From assembly GCA_044226365.1 (NCBI GenBank), contig JBGAHE010000006.1, positions 41,710 through 105,709 of the forward strand: 64,000 nt of DNA. Direction: 5' to 3'. Made by a program: the position numbers and the translations under genes. Of this stretch, positions 25,180 through 33,660 are shown piece by piece (position 1 is the stretch's first letter; every line of letters begins with the position of its first letter). Below the pieces are notes generated by a model, which was given only the letters and a program-made list of their open reading frames with translations, searched no databases and was not told the origin of the DNA. The DNA comes from JALHNI01 sp044226365 (GTDB lineage Bacteria; Acidobacteriota; Terriglobia; Bryobacterales; Bryobacteraceae).

Positions 25180-26544
25180 ATGGCCGGCGAGAGCGCGGCG
25201 CCCGAAGCCGCTCCCTTTCGCGTGCGGATGACGGCGACCATCGTTGGCTTCGCCGGCCTGCTGGCCATCATGGGCTTTCTCGCCTGGGACGCCAGCCGGC
25301 AGATCCGCCACGTGAAGCAAAGCAGTGCCACGCTTCGCCGCGAATACCAGGAGCGTGACGCTTTGCTCGATGGTCTGCGCACCGCGATCTATCATGCGAG
25401 CACCGTCGTGCAGGACAATCTGCTACTCGCCACCTCCGGCGAGCGCCTGAACGAGCTCGACGAGATTCGCCGCCGCGCCAATCGCCTGCTCGACACCTAT
25501 GAGCACTGGCTTCTGCCCGAGGAGCGCGACAGCTTCAACGCCTTGCGCCAGCGGACTCAGACTTACTTCGAGAGCCTGGCGCAAGGGCTGCGCCAGAACG
25601 CTACTCCCTGGACCCAGCCGGCCCAGCGGGACCGCTTCCTGCACGATGCCCTATTACCGTTGCGTAGCCGCCTCATCGGCTTGGTGGCGCAAGTGAACGC
25701 GCTCGATCAGCACGACATCGACTCCGGCGAAGAGCGCATCGAAGCCCTGCAGACCGAGTTCCAGACGCGCGTTCGCGTGCTGTCATTGATCGCCCTGCTC
25801 GCCGCGCTGAGCCTGGCGCTCGCCGTCCTGTGGCGCCGCTGGCGCTTGGAGCAGGAAACCGCCACCCGCTACAACCAGGTGGTCGCCGCGCGCAAGGACC
25901 TGCGCAAGCTCTCCACCCGCCTCGTTCAAGCGCAGGAAGAAGAACGCCGAAACCTCTCGCGCGAGTTGCACGACGACATCGGTCAATCGATGACCGCCAT
26001 CCTGATGGACCTGGGCCGTCTCGAATCGCGCGCCTCAGCCATCCCCGGCTGCGCGCCGATTCTGGCCTCGATCCGCCAAACCGCCGAGCACGCCGTCGCG
26101 CGCGTCCGCGACCTCTCGCTCGTGCTGCGTCCGTCCATGCTCGATGAACTCGGCCTGGTCCCCGCCCTGCATTGGCAGGCCCGCGAGACCGAACGCCGCT
26201 ATGGCTTGCCCGTCCGCCTCACCGCCACCGACCTCGACGACGACCAACTGCCCGACGCCGTTCGCACCTGCGTCTTCCGCATCGTCCAGGAGGCACTCCA
26301 CAATGTCGTGAAGTACGCCCGCGCCACCGAAGCGCGCCTCACCCTCGAACATGAACCCGCCGAGTTGCGGGTCACCATCGCGGACAACGGCCGCGGCTTC
26401 GATCCCACGCGCGACAAGGGGCTCGGCCTGCTCGGCATCGAAGAGCGGGCCAGCGCTGCGGGCGGCAAAGTCACCATCGCATCGCAGCCCGGCGCCACGC
26501 TCATTGCCGTGCGGCTGCCCCTCAACGAGGAGAAACTCTCATGA
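25180..26544 (+). CDS. Sensor histidine kinase, HisKA_3 family
   Basis: 454 residues. There are two transmembrane helices at about 20-36 and 199-217. The region between them is helical and charged, like a four-helix-bundle chemoreceptor-type sensor (ALLDGLRTAIYHASTVVQDN). The HisKA_3 box is RRNLSRELHDDIGQSMTAIL with H264. The HATPase domain has VQEALHNVVKYARATEARLT, IADNGRGFDP and GLGLLGIEERA. It starts 3 bases after the DUF3300 stop and its own stop overlaps the regulator start as ATGA, so DUF3300, kinase and regulator form one operon. It mirrors the kinase operon at 20694-23042 in the opposite orientation. Confidence 0.95.
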   Translation: MAGESAAPEAAPFRVRMTATIVGFAGLLAIMGFLAWDASRQIRHVKQSSATLRREYQERDALLDGLRTAIYHASTVVQDNLLLATSGERLNELDEIRRRANRLLDTYEHWLLPEERDSFNALRQRTQTYFESLAQGLRQNATPWTQPAQRDRFLHDALLPLRSRLIGLVAQVNALDQHDIDSGEERIEALQTEFQTRVRVLSLIALLAALSLALAVLWRRWRLEQETATRYNQVVAARKDLRKLSTRLVQAQEEERRNLSRELHDDIGQSMTAILMDLGRLESRASAIPGCAPILASIRQTAEHAVARVRDLSLVLRPSMLDELGLVPALHWQARETERRYGLPVRLTATDLDDDQLPDAVRTCVFRIVQEALHNVVKYARATEARLTLEHEPAELRVTIADNGRGFDPTRDKGLGLLGIEERASAAGGKVTIASQPGATLIAVRLPLNEEKLS

Positions 26545-27185
26545 TCCGCATTGTTCTCTGCGACGACCACGCCGTCATGCGGCGCGGTTTGCGCCTGGTG
26601 CTCGAAGAGCAAAGCGACTTCACCGTCGTCGGCGAGGGTGGCGATGGCCGCGAAGCCGTCGCGCTGGCGGAGGCGCTGAGGCCGGACGTCGCCGTGCTCG
26701 ACATCACCATGCCGAACCTGAACGGCATTGAAGCCGCGCGGCAAATAGCCGCCAAGGCACCCGAGACGGCCGTCATCGTCCTCAGCATGCACGCCGACGA
26801 GTCCTTTGTGTTGCGCGCCCTCAAGAGCGGCGCCAAAGGCTACATCCTGAAAGAGTCGCGCGAAGCCGACCTGATCAACGCCGTGCGGCTGGTCTCGGAA
26901 GGCAAGTCCTTCTTCAGCCCCGCCGTCAGTCGTCTGCTGGTGGAAGATTATGTCCGCCAGTTACAAGCCAACGGTATGGAAGATAGCTATGAGTTACTCA
27001 CCACGCGGGAGCGCGAGTTACTGCAACTCATTGCCGAGGGCAAAAGTAATAAAGACATCGCCAACCTGTTGAATCTGAGCGTGTACACCGTGGAGACCCA
27101 CCGCGGCAATATTCTGGCGAAGCTGAATCTGCACACCGTCCCGGAGTTGATTCTCTATGCGGTCCGCAAGGGCCTGATTCAGTAA
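26541..27185 (+). CDS. LuxR/NarL-family response regulator
   Basis: 214 residues. Receiver: CDDHA at 7-11, phospho-acceptor D54 in VAVLDITMPNLNGIEAA, lysine in YILKESREADL. The LuxR helix-turn-helix is at about 150-205: LTTREREL, then AEGKSNKDIANLLNLSVYTV and ETHRGNILAKLNL. It is coupled by ATGA to the kinase gene and followed at once by a hairpin (27186-27224). Targets are unknown. The next gene (27306) encodes an exported helical protein that could be controlled by it. Confidence 0.95.
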   Translation: MIRIVLCDDHAVMRRGLRLVLEEQSDFTVVGEGGDGREAVALAEALRPDVAVLDITMPNLNGIEAARQIAAKAPETAVIVLSMHADESFVLRALKSGAKGYILKESREADLINAVRLVSEGKSFFSPAVSRLLVEDYVRQLQANGMEDSYELLTTRERELLQLIAEGKSNKDIANLLNLSVYTVETHRGNILAKLNLHTVPELILYAVRKGLIQ

Positions 27186-27224
27186 TACCGTCCGGAGGGC
27201 GTTTGTTATGCCCTCCCGACGGTA
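27186..27224 (+). terminator. Hairpin directly after the response-regulator stop codon
   Basis: TACCGTCCGGAGGGC pairs with GCCCTCCCGACGGTA (one mismatch in 15 bp) around the loop GTTTGTTAT. It begins at the first base after the stop codon. There is no U-run, so it may be a weak terminator or a 3' stabilising structure that attenuates reading into the gene at 27306. Confidence 0.6.
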
Positions 27225-27305
27225 GCACCCCACGGCGCAGACTGCGCGTCTACTTAGGCGAGTCCGACAAGAGATGCCGAGCTCAAGAATTGAAGGAGAA
27301 CCGTC

Positions 27306-27848
27306 ATGACTCGTACTTTGCTTTCCCTCGCCACGGTGATGTTGAGCACCGTTTCCTTTTCCCAGGCCCGCTCGGTGGACGGCCGCACCTTAGTGATTCA
27401 GGACGCCCGCGCCACGCTGAGTAACATTGAGGCCACCGCCGCCTCAGTGGCTCGTCAGGCCGACGAGTTGTCGCAACCGGGCGCCCCCACGAAGATCGGC
27501 TGGCAAGTGCAGGCGATGTCTCTCAATCGCATGCGCGATGACCTGAACGACATCGGCCGCCATCTGCGCGCGCTCGAAGCCGAACAGGGCACGCTCGCTA
27601 CCTGGGAACAGCGCGCGCTGGTGGAAACGGCCCCGATCTTTAAGGATGCCGCCGACCATCTGGCCGCCGCCATTCATCAGTTGAATGAGAATCAGCTGGC
27701 GCCCTGGCACAGCGACATCAGCTCGCTGACCGCGCAAGTGGAACGCGATAGCCAGAAGGCGGAGCGGACCCTCCATGCCTTCCTCAAGCTCGATAAGACT
27801 CGTCGCGTCGAGGAGCGTACGCAGCACGAGTTGAATAGCGGTCTGTAA
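27306..27848 (+). CDS. Exported helical protein, unknown function
   Basis: 180 residues with GAAGGAG upstream of the ATG. The signal peptide is about 1-21 (MTRTLLSLATVMLSTVSFSQA). The mature protein is predicted almost entirely alpha-helical and charged (ATAASVARQADELSQPGAP, RMRDDLNDIGRHLRALEAEQ, then SQKAERTLHAFLKLDK). I do not recognise a family. It follows the kinase-regulator operon by 120 bases containing a hairpin and ends in a strong terminator, so it probably has its own promoter and may be a target of the adjacent regulator. A periplasmic helical bundle is a fair structural guess only. Confidence 0.72.
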   Translation: MTRTLLSLATVMLSTVSFSQARSVDGRTLVIQDARATLSNIEATAASVARQADELSQPGAPTKIGWQVQAMSLNRMRDDLNDIGRHLRALEAEQGTLATWEQRALVETAPIFKDAADHLAAAIHQLNENQLAPWHSDISSLTAQVERDSQKAERTLHAFLKLDKTRRVEERTQHELNSGL

Positions 27849-27870
27849 TCCATCCTTCCTACAGCCGCCA

Positions 27871-27904
27871 GGACGGGCTCTCTTCCCGGAGAGCCCGTCC
27901 TTTT
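27871..27904 (+). terminator. Strong rho-independent terminator
   Basis: A perfect 12-bp stem GGACGGGCTCTC / GAGAGCCCGTCC with a 6-base loop is followed by TTTTC. It lies 22 bases after the stop at 27848 and just before the convergent gene that ends at 27910. Confidence 0.93.
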
Positions 27905-27909
27905 CTACG

Positions 27910-28557
27910 TCAAAGGAGGTCGTGGGCAGTGAGATCGGCCGCCCTTTCGCGCGAGGCTCGGGCGGCAATGCGCCGCTGCACGTCGGCCGGTTCGCAGATG
28001 AAGGGCTCCTGCCGCGAGGGCACCTGGACGTCGACCCGGGGAACCGTCACCGCCCGCCGCGGCTTACGGACCTCGGCCACCGGACCTTCCGGATCCGGCT
28101 CCCGTTCCGCCTGCAGGTCGCGCAGTTCCTGCAAGCAGCGCTGGTAATGCCGATGCAACTGCTGGTCATAGCGCTGGTACACGCGCAGCACGTCCCAGCA
28201 ATCGGAGATGCCATTCGCCAGGTGTGCCGCCGCATCGGCATGCGGCAGCGACCGTTGCAGCTGGTCTTCTGTCTCCGCCATGGAAATCTCGATCTGCGCC
28301 GTCTCCGCCAGCCAAAGCCGCTGTTGCCGCCACTTGGCGAACACGGCCTCGGTGAGTAAGTCATACTCGTCACGATGCTGCGGCTGATATACGGCGACGT
28401 ACTCGCTCAGCAGCAATTGGAACGCCTCCTCATCTTCCGTATGCAGAAGATGCGAACGGCTCAACGGATTCAGGACAGCAGAAGGCGGCAGGGCCTGGAC
28501 AGGCTTGCGGCGATTTGCGGCCAACGGCCGCCCGGGGACTTGGTTCTTGCGGGGCAT
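27910..28557 (-). CDS. Hypothetical cytoplasmic protein of an acidobacterial family
   Basis: 215 residues from ATG 28557, which has AGGAG 8 bases upstream; the longer frame from 28644 adds an unlikely proline-rich leader. After a basic N-terminus (MPRKNQVPGRPLAANRRKP) the core reads HTEDEEAFQLLLSEYVAVYQ, then DEYDLLTEAVFAKWRQQRLW. This resembles small acidobacterial/planctomycete proteins that usually begin with an NALKHGL-type motif; that motif is missing here. A helical segment with many Q, R and H residues (YQRYDQQLHRHYQRCLQELR) and a basic tail follow. No catalytic motif is visible. Function is unknown. Confidence 0.65.
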   Translation of the reverse strand: MPRKNQVPGRPLAANRRKPVQALPPSAVLNPLSRSHLLHTEDEEAFQLLLSEYVAVYQPQHRDEYDLLTEAVFAKWRQQRLWLAETAQIEISMAETEDQLQRSLPHADAAAHLANGISDCWDVLRVYQRYDQQLHRHYQRCLQELRDLQAEREPDPEGPVAEVRKPRRAVTVPRVDVQVPSRQEPFICEPADVQRRIAARASRERAADLTAHDLL

Positions 28558-28656
28558 GTGGGAAGCTCCTGGTGAGTTGGCGGGGGTGACGCCCCGGTTT
28601 CGGCGGCTCAACGGCCGATGGAGGACAGACGTCGGTAGCATCACTGGGCGGCGACC

Positions 28657-28830
28657 TCAGCGCTCAGGCTTGTAGCGGTCGGAGTCCAGCACTGCCGGCC
28701 AGCGCTCGAGCTCTTTGGAAGAGGTATCGGATTCGGGGGATGGATCGGCAGGATGACGCCGCCGTTGCGAGTAGGCGGAGTTCGCGAGTCCAGGCAGGAG
28801 GTGATAACGGGAGTGGGGCTGATAAGTCAT
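28657..28830 (-). CDS. Possible small protein, 57 residues
   Basis: A 57-codon frame starting MTYQPHSRYHLLPGLANSAY and ending SDRYKPER, with GAGAGG about 9 bases before the ATG. It lies 99 bases upstream of, and on the same strand as, the gene at 27910-28557. Composition is polar and basic with no membrane segment. I know no family for it. Support is only an open frame with a plausible ribosome-binding site, so it could be a chance ORF. Confidence 0.35.
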   Translation of the reverse strand: MTYQPHSRYHLLPGLANSAYSQRRRHPADPSPESDTSSKELERWPAVLDSDRYKPER

Positions 28831-29013
28831 GGAAGTGGCCTCTCGATTTCAGCGTAGCGGGCGCCCGCAAGCCACCGAACCCATCGAAAGCCGTAAACTT
28901 CCCTAAATCAGTTACTTACAAATTTCCAATTCAGTGTGAACGCGCCGCAGGCATTCCTGAATTCCGAGGCGAAGACTCGTCGGCCGCCTTCGCCTCAGAT
29001 CGCCGTGGACAGC

Positions 29014-29091
29014 CTAGCAGTGGTTTAACAGGAACCAAACGAAGATCAAACTTCCGGGCACGCCCAACATCCAAGCGAAAGCGTATTTCAT
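29014..29091 (-). CDS. 25-residue small membrane protein
   Basis: A short frame beginning MKYAFAWMLGVPGSLIFVWF and ending in LLNHC, preceded by AAGGAG 9 bases before the ATG. The peptide is one hydrophobic helix with a glycine-proline kink (LGVPGSL) and a polar end, the pattern of single-span small proteins annotated as hypothetical in many bacteria. It lies in an otherwise gene-free stretch between 28830 and 29349. The combination of a good ribosome-binding site and a clean membrane sequence makes it more likely than chance. Function is unknown. Confidence 0.6.
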   Translation of the reverse strand: MKYAFAWMLGVPGSLIFVWFLLNHC

Positions 29092-29348
29092 GTTTCTCTT
29101 CTCCTTTTGCCTTATCAGTTAAAGCTGTTTTGATCAAAGCAATTGGCCTGCCAAACGGTTTCTTCCCGCTTTTGCACGCCCCGGAAGCCATCCCCCGGCA
29201 AAGATTGCGGACCCGCCTGAGCGTCCCCGGAAGGAACTGCAGCGTCCGCCCCATATCCATTTATTCCTAACCGCCGCTGACGTATGATGTCGTGATCGCG
29301 GCGGATCATCCTCCCCGCGCTCACTCGAACTCCCAAGGGGCTTGATCG
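29092..29348. other. Divergent intergenic region upstream of the small membrane protein and the second Oar-like receptor
   Basis: 257 bases with no convincing gene, of lower GC content than the flanks. It contains a perfect 10-base palindrome TTTGATCAAA at 29129-29138, 38 bases upstream of the small-protein ATG. The receptor's ribosome-binding site AAGGGG lies about 8 bases before 29349. Promoters for both directions should be here, but I cannot place -35/-10 boxes with confidence. Confidence 0.4.
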
Positions 29349-32300
29349 ATGAACAGCACACCTTCCGTCTTCACTCGCTTCCGTAAACTCACACCGATTC
29401 TTCTGGCCTTCGCCTTGTTTGCGGCAGCCTCCCCGCGTGCCTGGGCACAACGCGCGACCGCTTCGGTGGCGGGCACCATCACCGACACTTCGGACGCCGC
29501 CGTGCCGGCCGCCACCGTGCTCCTACGCAGCGTCGACACCGGCACCGAACGCTCGGTCACCACCAATGAACTTGGCTACTACGTTGTGCCGGCCTTACCC
29601 GCCGGCTCCTACACCATCACGGTGACCAAAGAAGGCTTCCAGAAACTCAGCGTGTCGAAGTTCACCCTCGCCGTCGACCAGACGGCCACCGTGAACCTTG
29701 CCCTCAAAGTCGGCGTAGTCGCCGACACCGTCGAAGTAGTCGGCGATGCCGCCGCTGTCGACACCCGCACCGCCTCGCTCAACACCGTCATCAACCAGAA
29801 GCAAATTGCGGACCTGCCCCTCAACGGCCGCAACGTCCTGCAACTGATGCAGCTCACGCCGGGTACCCTCGGCGGCGCCGGCGGCTTTAACCAATCCGCC
29901 ACCCGCCCGGAAACGCTCCAGGTCTCCGCCAGCGGCGGCCGTGGCAACTCCACCACCTTCGTGCTCGACGGTGGCTTGCATGAGGACCCGTACACCCAGG
30001 TCGCCAACGTCACCCCCAACCCGGACGCCATGCAGGAGTTCAGCTTCCAGACCAACAACTACTCGGCAAAGTTCGGCGGCCGCGGTGGCGGCGTCGTCAA
30101 CATGGTCACCAAATCCGGCACCAACCAACTCCACGGCTCGCTCTATGAGTACGTCCGTAACGCCGGCATCAACGGCAAGAACTTCTTCGCCTCCACCGAC
30201 GACGGCCTGAAGCGCAACCAGTACGGCGTTTCCGTCGGCGGCCCCATCGTCAGGAACAAGACGTTCTTCTTCTTCGCCTGGCAAGGCACGCAGGTCCGGC
30301 AGCGGCCTCCCACGTCCAACACCCTGGTGCCCACCGCCGAGCAGCGCGCTGGCAACTTCTCCGCCTTGCTGCCGGGCACCCAACTGGTGGACCCCACCAC
30401 TAAGCAGCCCATTCCCGGTAACGTCATTCCCGCTTCGCAATTGGATCCGATCGCCCAGCGCGTGCTCCAGACCATTCCGCTGCCCAATCAGCCTAACGGC
30501 CTCTTGTTCTACACCGTGGCCTCATCCACCAGCGACAACCAGTACGTCGGCCGTGTCGATCACCAACTCACCAACAACCACCGCATCTCCGGCCGCTATT
30601 TTTTTGACGGCCTCAACAATCCGGCCATCATCGACTTCAAGAATCGCCTCACCAACGCTCCCGACCGCTACTGGGCCAGTCACAACGTCAACTTCACTGA
30701 CACCATCACCGTCCGGCCCAACCTGCTCACCAACACCACCCTCAGCTACAGCCGCACCTACAATCTGCAAACCGGCCAGAACTTCGCCGGCAACAAAGAA
30801 CTCGGCATCAACGTGCCGATCATGTCCAAAGGCGATACCTTCCGCTTCAGCATCACCAACTATTTCGGGAACGCCGTCAACGCCCTCTATCGCGTGGCCC
30901 GCAACCAGTACAACCTGCAGCACTCCTGGACGTGGATCAAAGGCCGCCATCAACTCGACTTCGGCCTCGACGCCACGCGCGACCAAAGTATCCTCGACCA
31001 GGACTTCAACTCCGACGGCACCTGGACCTGGGCCGGACGTTTCTCCAACAACAACCTCTCGGACTTCCTGTACGGCAAAGCCAGCGCCTTCGCCCAGATC
31101 TCGCCGCTCTACAACAACCTCGTTCGCGACCAGTACGGCGCCTTCGTACAGGACAACTTCAAAGTCAGCCGCCGGCTCACCTTGAACCTCGGCCTGCGCT
31201 GGAGCCCGTTCATTCAGTTCAAGGACAAGCCGGCGCGACAGATCTCGCAGTTTGACCAGGCGGCTTACGCGGCCGGTGTGAAGTCGCAGCGCTTTCCCAA
31301 CTTGCCGCCCGGCGTGCTCGCCGGTGGCGACCCCGGCGTGCCGGACACCGTAGTGCCCTCGAACTATCACATCTTCGATCCGCGGATCGGCTTGGCCTTC
31401 GACCTGTTCGGCAACGGCAAGAGCAGCCTGCGTGCGGGCTACGGACGCTTCCACGACGCGCCCATGGCCCTTACCTACAACCGTCAGCTGACCTCGCCGC
31501 CGAACTCTGTCCGCGTCGACATCAACCCTCCCGCCAGCTTTGCGAATCCTTACTCGGGCACGGTAAATCCCTTCCCCGTCTCGCGTCCCATCGCGCCCTC
31601 GCAGCGCTTTGTGTTCCCGTTCCTGCTGGTGGCCTTCGACCCGAAGTTCAGCTATCCCACGATTCACCAGTGGAACTTTACCTTCGAGCAGAGCCTGCCC
31701 AAGAGCCTGGTGGCCCGCGTCGCCTATCAGGGCTCCTCGGGCCGTAATCTGTTCCACGCTTCAGAAACCAACGCCGCGGTCCCCGGCCCCGGAGCGACCA
31801 TTGCGAACACCGACTCCCGCCGGCCACGGCGAGAGTTCACGCAGCTCACCTTCGCCGGAACGTTCGGCGTCTCCGACTATCACGCCCTCGTGATGAGCGT
31901 CGAGAAGCGCTTCTCCGGTGGCCTCACGTTCCTCGGCGGCCTCAGCTGGCAGAAGTCCACGGACCTCGCCTCCTACACCGCGTTTGAGTCGAACCTCGGC
32001 CAGTTCCCCTACGGCAGCCAAATGGGCGACCACGCCGTTTCGGACTTCCACCGCACGCTTCGCTTCACCGGTTCGTTCAACTACCAGTTACCCGGACCCA
32101 AGCGCGGCCCCGCCCAATACCTGCTGGGCGGCTGGCAACTGAACGGCATCGTCGTCCTGCAGACCGGCGCCCCGCTCAACGTCACCGATGGCTTCGATAA
32201 CTCGCTCACCGGCATCGGCGGAGACCGTCCCAACATTGTCGGCGACCCCTACCTCGACAGCAGCCGTCCGCGTGGCGACCGCATTCTGCGCTGGTTCAAC

Positions 32301-32582
32301 ACCGGAGCCTACCAGGCCAGCACGCCCGGCACCTTCGGCAACTTGGGTCGGAACATGCAACTTGGCCCGGCCTTCGCCAACACGGACCTCTCACTGTTCA
32401 AAGCCTTCGTGATGCCCTATTCGGAGCGCCACAAGCTCGAGTTCCGCGCCGAGTTCTTTAACGCGCTGAACCGCGTCAACCTGGGCAATCCGAACACGAA
32501 TCTCACCAACAGCCTGTTCGGCCGCATAACAACCGCCAGTGATCCGCGCATTCTGCAGTTCGGCTTGCGCTATTCGTTCTAA
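29349..32582 (+). CDS. Oar-like TonB-dependent receptor with carboxypeptidase-regulatory N-terminus
   Basis: 1077 residues. The signal peptide ends around SPRAWAQ. A carboxypeptidase-regulatory-like domain (ASVAGTITDTSDAAVPAATV) occupies about 37-115. The plug contains IADLPLNGRNVLQLMQLTPG and the typical TFVLDGGLHEDPYTQVANV, and MQEFSFQTNNYSAKFGGRGG begins the barrel. Barrel landmarks are KSGTNQLHGSLYEYVRNAGI and KRNQYGVSVGGPIVRNKTFF, with final strand QFGLRYSF. It is a paralogue of the receptor at 15119-18445 but not a recent copy. Outer membrane, ligand unknown. A bidirectional hairpin follows its stop codon. Confidence 0.95.
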   Translation: MNSTPSVFTRFRKLTPILLAFALFAAASPRAWAQRATASVAGTITDTSDAAVPAATVLLRSVDTGTERSVTTNELGYYVVPALPAGSYTITVTKEGFQKLSVSKFTLAVDQTATVNLALKVGVVADTVEVVGDAAAVDTRTASLNTVINQKQIADLPLNGRNVLQLMQLTPGTLGGAGGFNQSATRPETLQVSASGGRGNSTTFVLDGGLHEDPYTQVANVTPNPDAMQEFSFQTNNYSAKFGGRGGGVVNMVTKSGTNQLHGSLYEYVRNAGINGKNFFASTDDGLKRNQYGVSVGGPIVRNKTFFFFAWQGTQVRQRPPTSNTLVPTAEQRAGNFSALLPGTQLVDPTTKQPIPGNVIPASQLDPIAQRVLQTIPLPNQPNGLLFYTVASSTSDNQYVGRVDHQLTNNHRISGRYFFDGLNNPAIIDFKNRLTNAPDRYWASHNVNFTDTITVRPNLLTNTTLSYSRTYNLQTGQNFAGNKELGINVPIMSKGDTFRFSITNYFGNAVNALYRVARNQYNLQHSWTWIKGRHQLDFGLDATRDQSILDQDFNSDGTWTWAGRFSNNNLSDFLYGKASAFAQISPLYNNLVRDQYGAFVQDNFKVSRRLTLNLGLRWSPFIQFKDKPARQISQFDQAAYAAGVKSQRFPNLPPGVLAGGDPGVPDTVVPSNYHIFDPRIGLAFDLFGNGKSSLRAGYGRFHDAPMALTYNRQLTSPPNSVRVDINPPASFANPYSGTVNPFPVSRPIAPSQRFVFPFLLVAFDPKFSYPTIHQWNFTFEQSLPKSLVARVAYQGSSGRNLFHASETNAAVPGPGATIANTDSRRPRREFTQLTFAGTFGVSDYHALVMSVEKRFSGGLTFLGGLSWQKSTDLASYTAFESNLGQFPYGSQMGDHAVSDFHRTLRFTGSFNYQLPGPKRGPAQYLLGGWQLNGIVVLQTGAPLNVTDGFDNSLTGIGGDRPNIVGDPYLDSSRPRGDRILRWFNTGAYQASTPGTFGNLGRNMQLGPAFANTDLSLFKAFVMPYSERHKLEFRAEFFNALNRVNLGNPNTNLTNSLFGRITTASDPRILQFGLRYSF

Positions 32583-32592
32583 CGCGCCGTCA

Positions 32593-32626
32593 GCAGGTCC
32601 GCGGCGTCACCGCGCCGCGGACCTGC
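32593..32626. terminator. Bidirectional hairpin between convergent genes
   Basis: A perfect 14-bp stem GCAGGTCCGCGGCG / CGCCGCGGACCTGC with a 6-base loop lies 10 bases after the receptor stop and 8 bases before the stop of the convergent gene. No U-run follows on either strand. Position and symmetry suggest shared termination or 3'-end protection for both transcripts. Confidence 0.65.
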
Positions 32627-32634
32627 CTCCTGCC

Positions 32635-33570
32635 TTACGGCGCCACGCACAGCGACACATTCTCCGTGCCCTGCGACGTCGCTACCTTCAGAATCACATT
32701 CGACTTCGTTGGTCCTCCGCACGCCACCGGCACCTCCAGCGAAGCCGGCACCTGCACGTGAATCTGATACAGACCCACTTGCCCTTCCGTCACGCCCGCA
32801 AAAGTCACCGCATTCGGCGTCCCCGGCACCTCGTTCTCCACATAGCGCGGCAACGATCCCGGGGCATTCAGCAGCACCGCGAAGCTCGCCCGCAGTTGCC
32901 GCACCACGCCCTCGAGCAAGGCCACTCCCGCCGGCGCGGCCGTACCCGCCGGCACTCGCGGCGTCGTCGGCCCCAGGCCGTGCGCATAGAGCACCAGCGT
33001 CTCGCCCCGCTTCGCCGGTGCGGACTCCTCCACCAGCTTGCCGTTTGCATGAAAGATCAGCCGATTGCATGCCGTAGCCGGGTTCGTATCCCACCCCGCG
33101 TCGCACGTCGTCAGCACATGCGCGTTATCGCGAATTGGCCGCAGCAGAAACGTGCGGCTGGCTTCGCCATCCACGGTCAGCGTCAGCTTGGAGACCGTCG
33201 GAGTCAGCTCGCTCGGAATCTGTAGACGCACTGCCGTCAAAAGACAAATCGGGCGGAACGACACTTCTTCGCACTCATTCTGCTGGCGGACGGCCAGTAA
33301 CGGCACGCGGTAAGGCGTCGTCTGCGGGCTTTGGAAGATCGAAACCGAAAGGCCGGCCAGGCTGTCGGGCAGCGGCACCGAACCGGCCTGCGCCGACCGC
33401 AACACGCCGTTCGCCGCCGGCGATACGCCTCGAAAGAAGAGGGTCACCACTTGTCCTGGCGACACCTCCACCATCTCCGGCGCCTGGTAACTTGCCGAAA
33501 ACAAAGCTGCGTCATTGGCCGCAAACAGCGGGCACAAAGCGAGCGTGAAGACTGAGAGTTTGTTCGTCAT
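32635..33570 (-). CDS. Exported protein with two TIGR03437-type domains
   Basis: 311 residues with signal MTNKLSVFTLALCPLFAAN. Two copies of the Solibacter-type TIGR03437 fold can be read. The first is about 30-140 (VEVSPGQVVTLFFRGVSPAA, VPLPDSLAGLSVSIFQ), the second about 185-310 (RGETLVLYAHGLGPTTPRVP, then VGLYQIHVQVPASLEVPVAC). TIGR03437 is normally a C-terminal module of large exported proteins, so a small protein made only of two copies is unusual. Cysteines pair plausibly (CEEVSFRPIC, CDAGWDTNPATAC). Function is unknown; it is likely surface or periplasmic. Confidence 0.82.
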   Translation of the reverse strand: MTNKLSVFTLALCPLFAANDAALFSASYQAPEMVEVSPGQVVTLFFRGVSPAANGVLRSAQAGSVPLPDSLAGLSVSIFQSPQTTPYRVPLLAVRQQNECEEVSFRPICLLTAVRLQIPSELTPTVSKLTLTVDGEASRTFLLRPIRDNAHVLTTCDAGWDTNPATACNRLIFHANGKLVEESAPAKRGETLVLYAHGLGPTTPRVPAGTAAPAGVALLEGVVRQLRASFAVLLNAPGSLPRYVENEVPGTPNAVTFAGVTEGQVGLYQIHVQVPASLEVPVACGGPTKSNVILKVATSQGTENVSLCVAP

Positions 33571-33582
33571 GGAATTCCTGTC

Positions 33583-33660
33583 TCACCTGATCACGCGTAG
33601 AGCGAAGCCCAAAGCGATCAGGCCGGACAGAAAAAGCATCCACGAGAACCACGCGCGCGC
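33583..33660 (-). other. In-frame hydrophobic tail after the DUF4157 stop codon
   Basis: Directly beyond the TAG stop of the DUF4157 gene the same frame stays open for 25 codons: ARAWFSWMLFLSGLIALGFA, then LRVIR and TGA. This is a tryptophan-rich start, one membrane-spanning stretch and a basic end, the layout of a C-terminal sorting or anchor tail. An ATG inside it (33639) would give an 18-residue peptide, but no ribosome-binding site is visible. Either the TAG is a mutation or error that removed an anchor, or it is read through. Confidence 0.4.

Noticed and set aside
28740..29270. 176-codon plus-strand frame in the small-gene region
   Set aside because: Arg/Ser/Pro-rich composition, no ribosome-binding site, and it lies antisense to the better-supported 25-residue gene.
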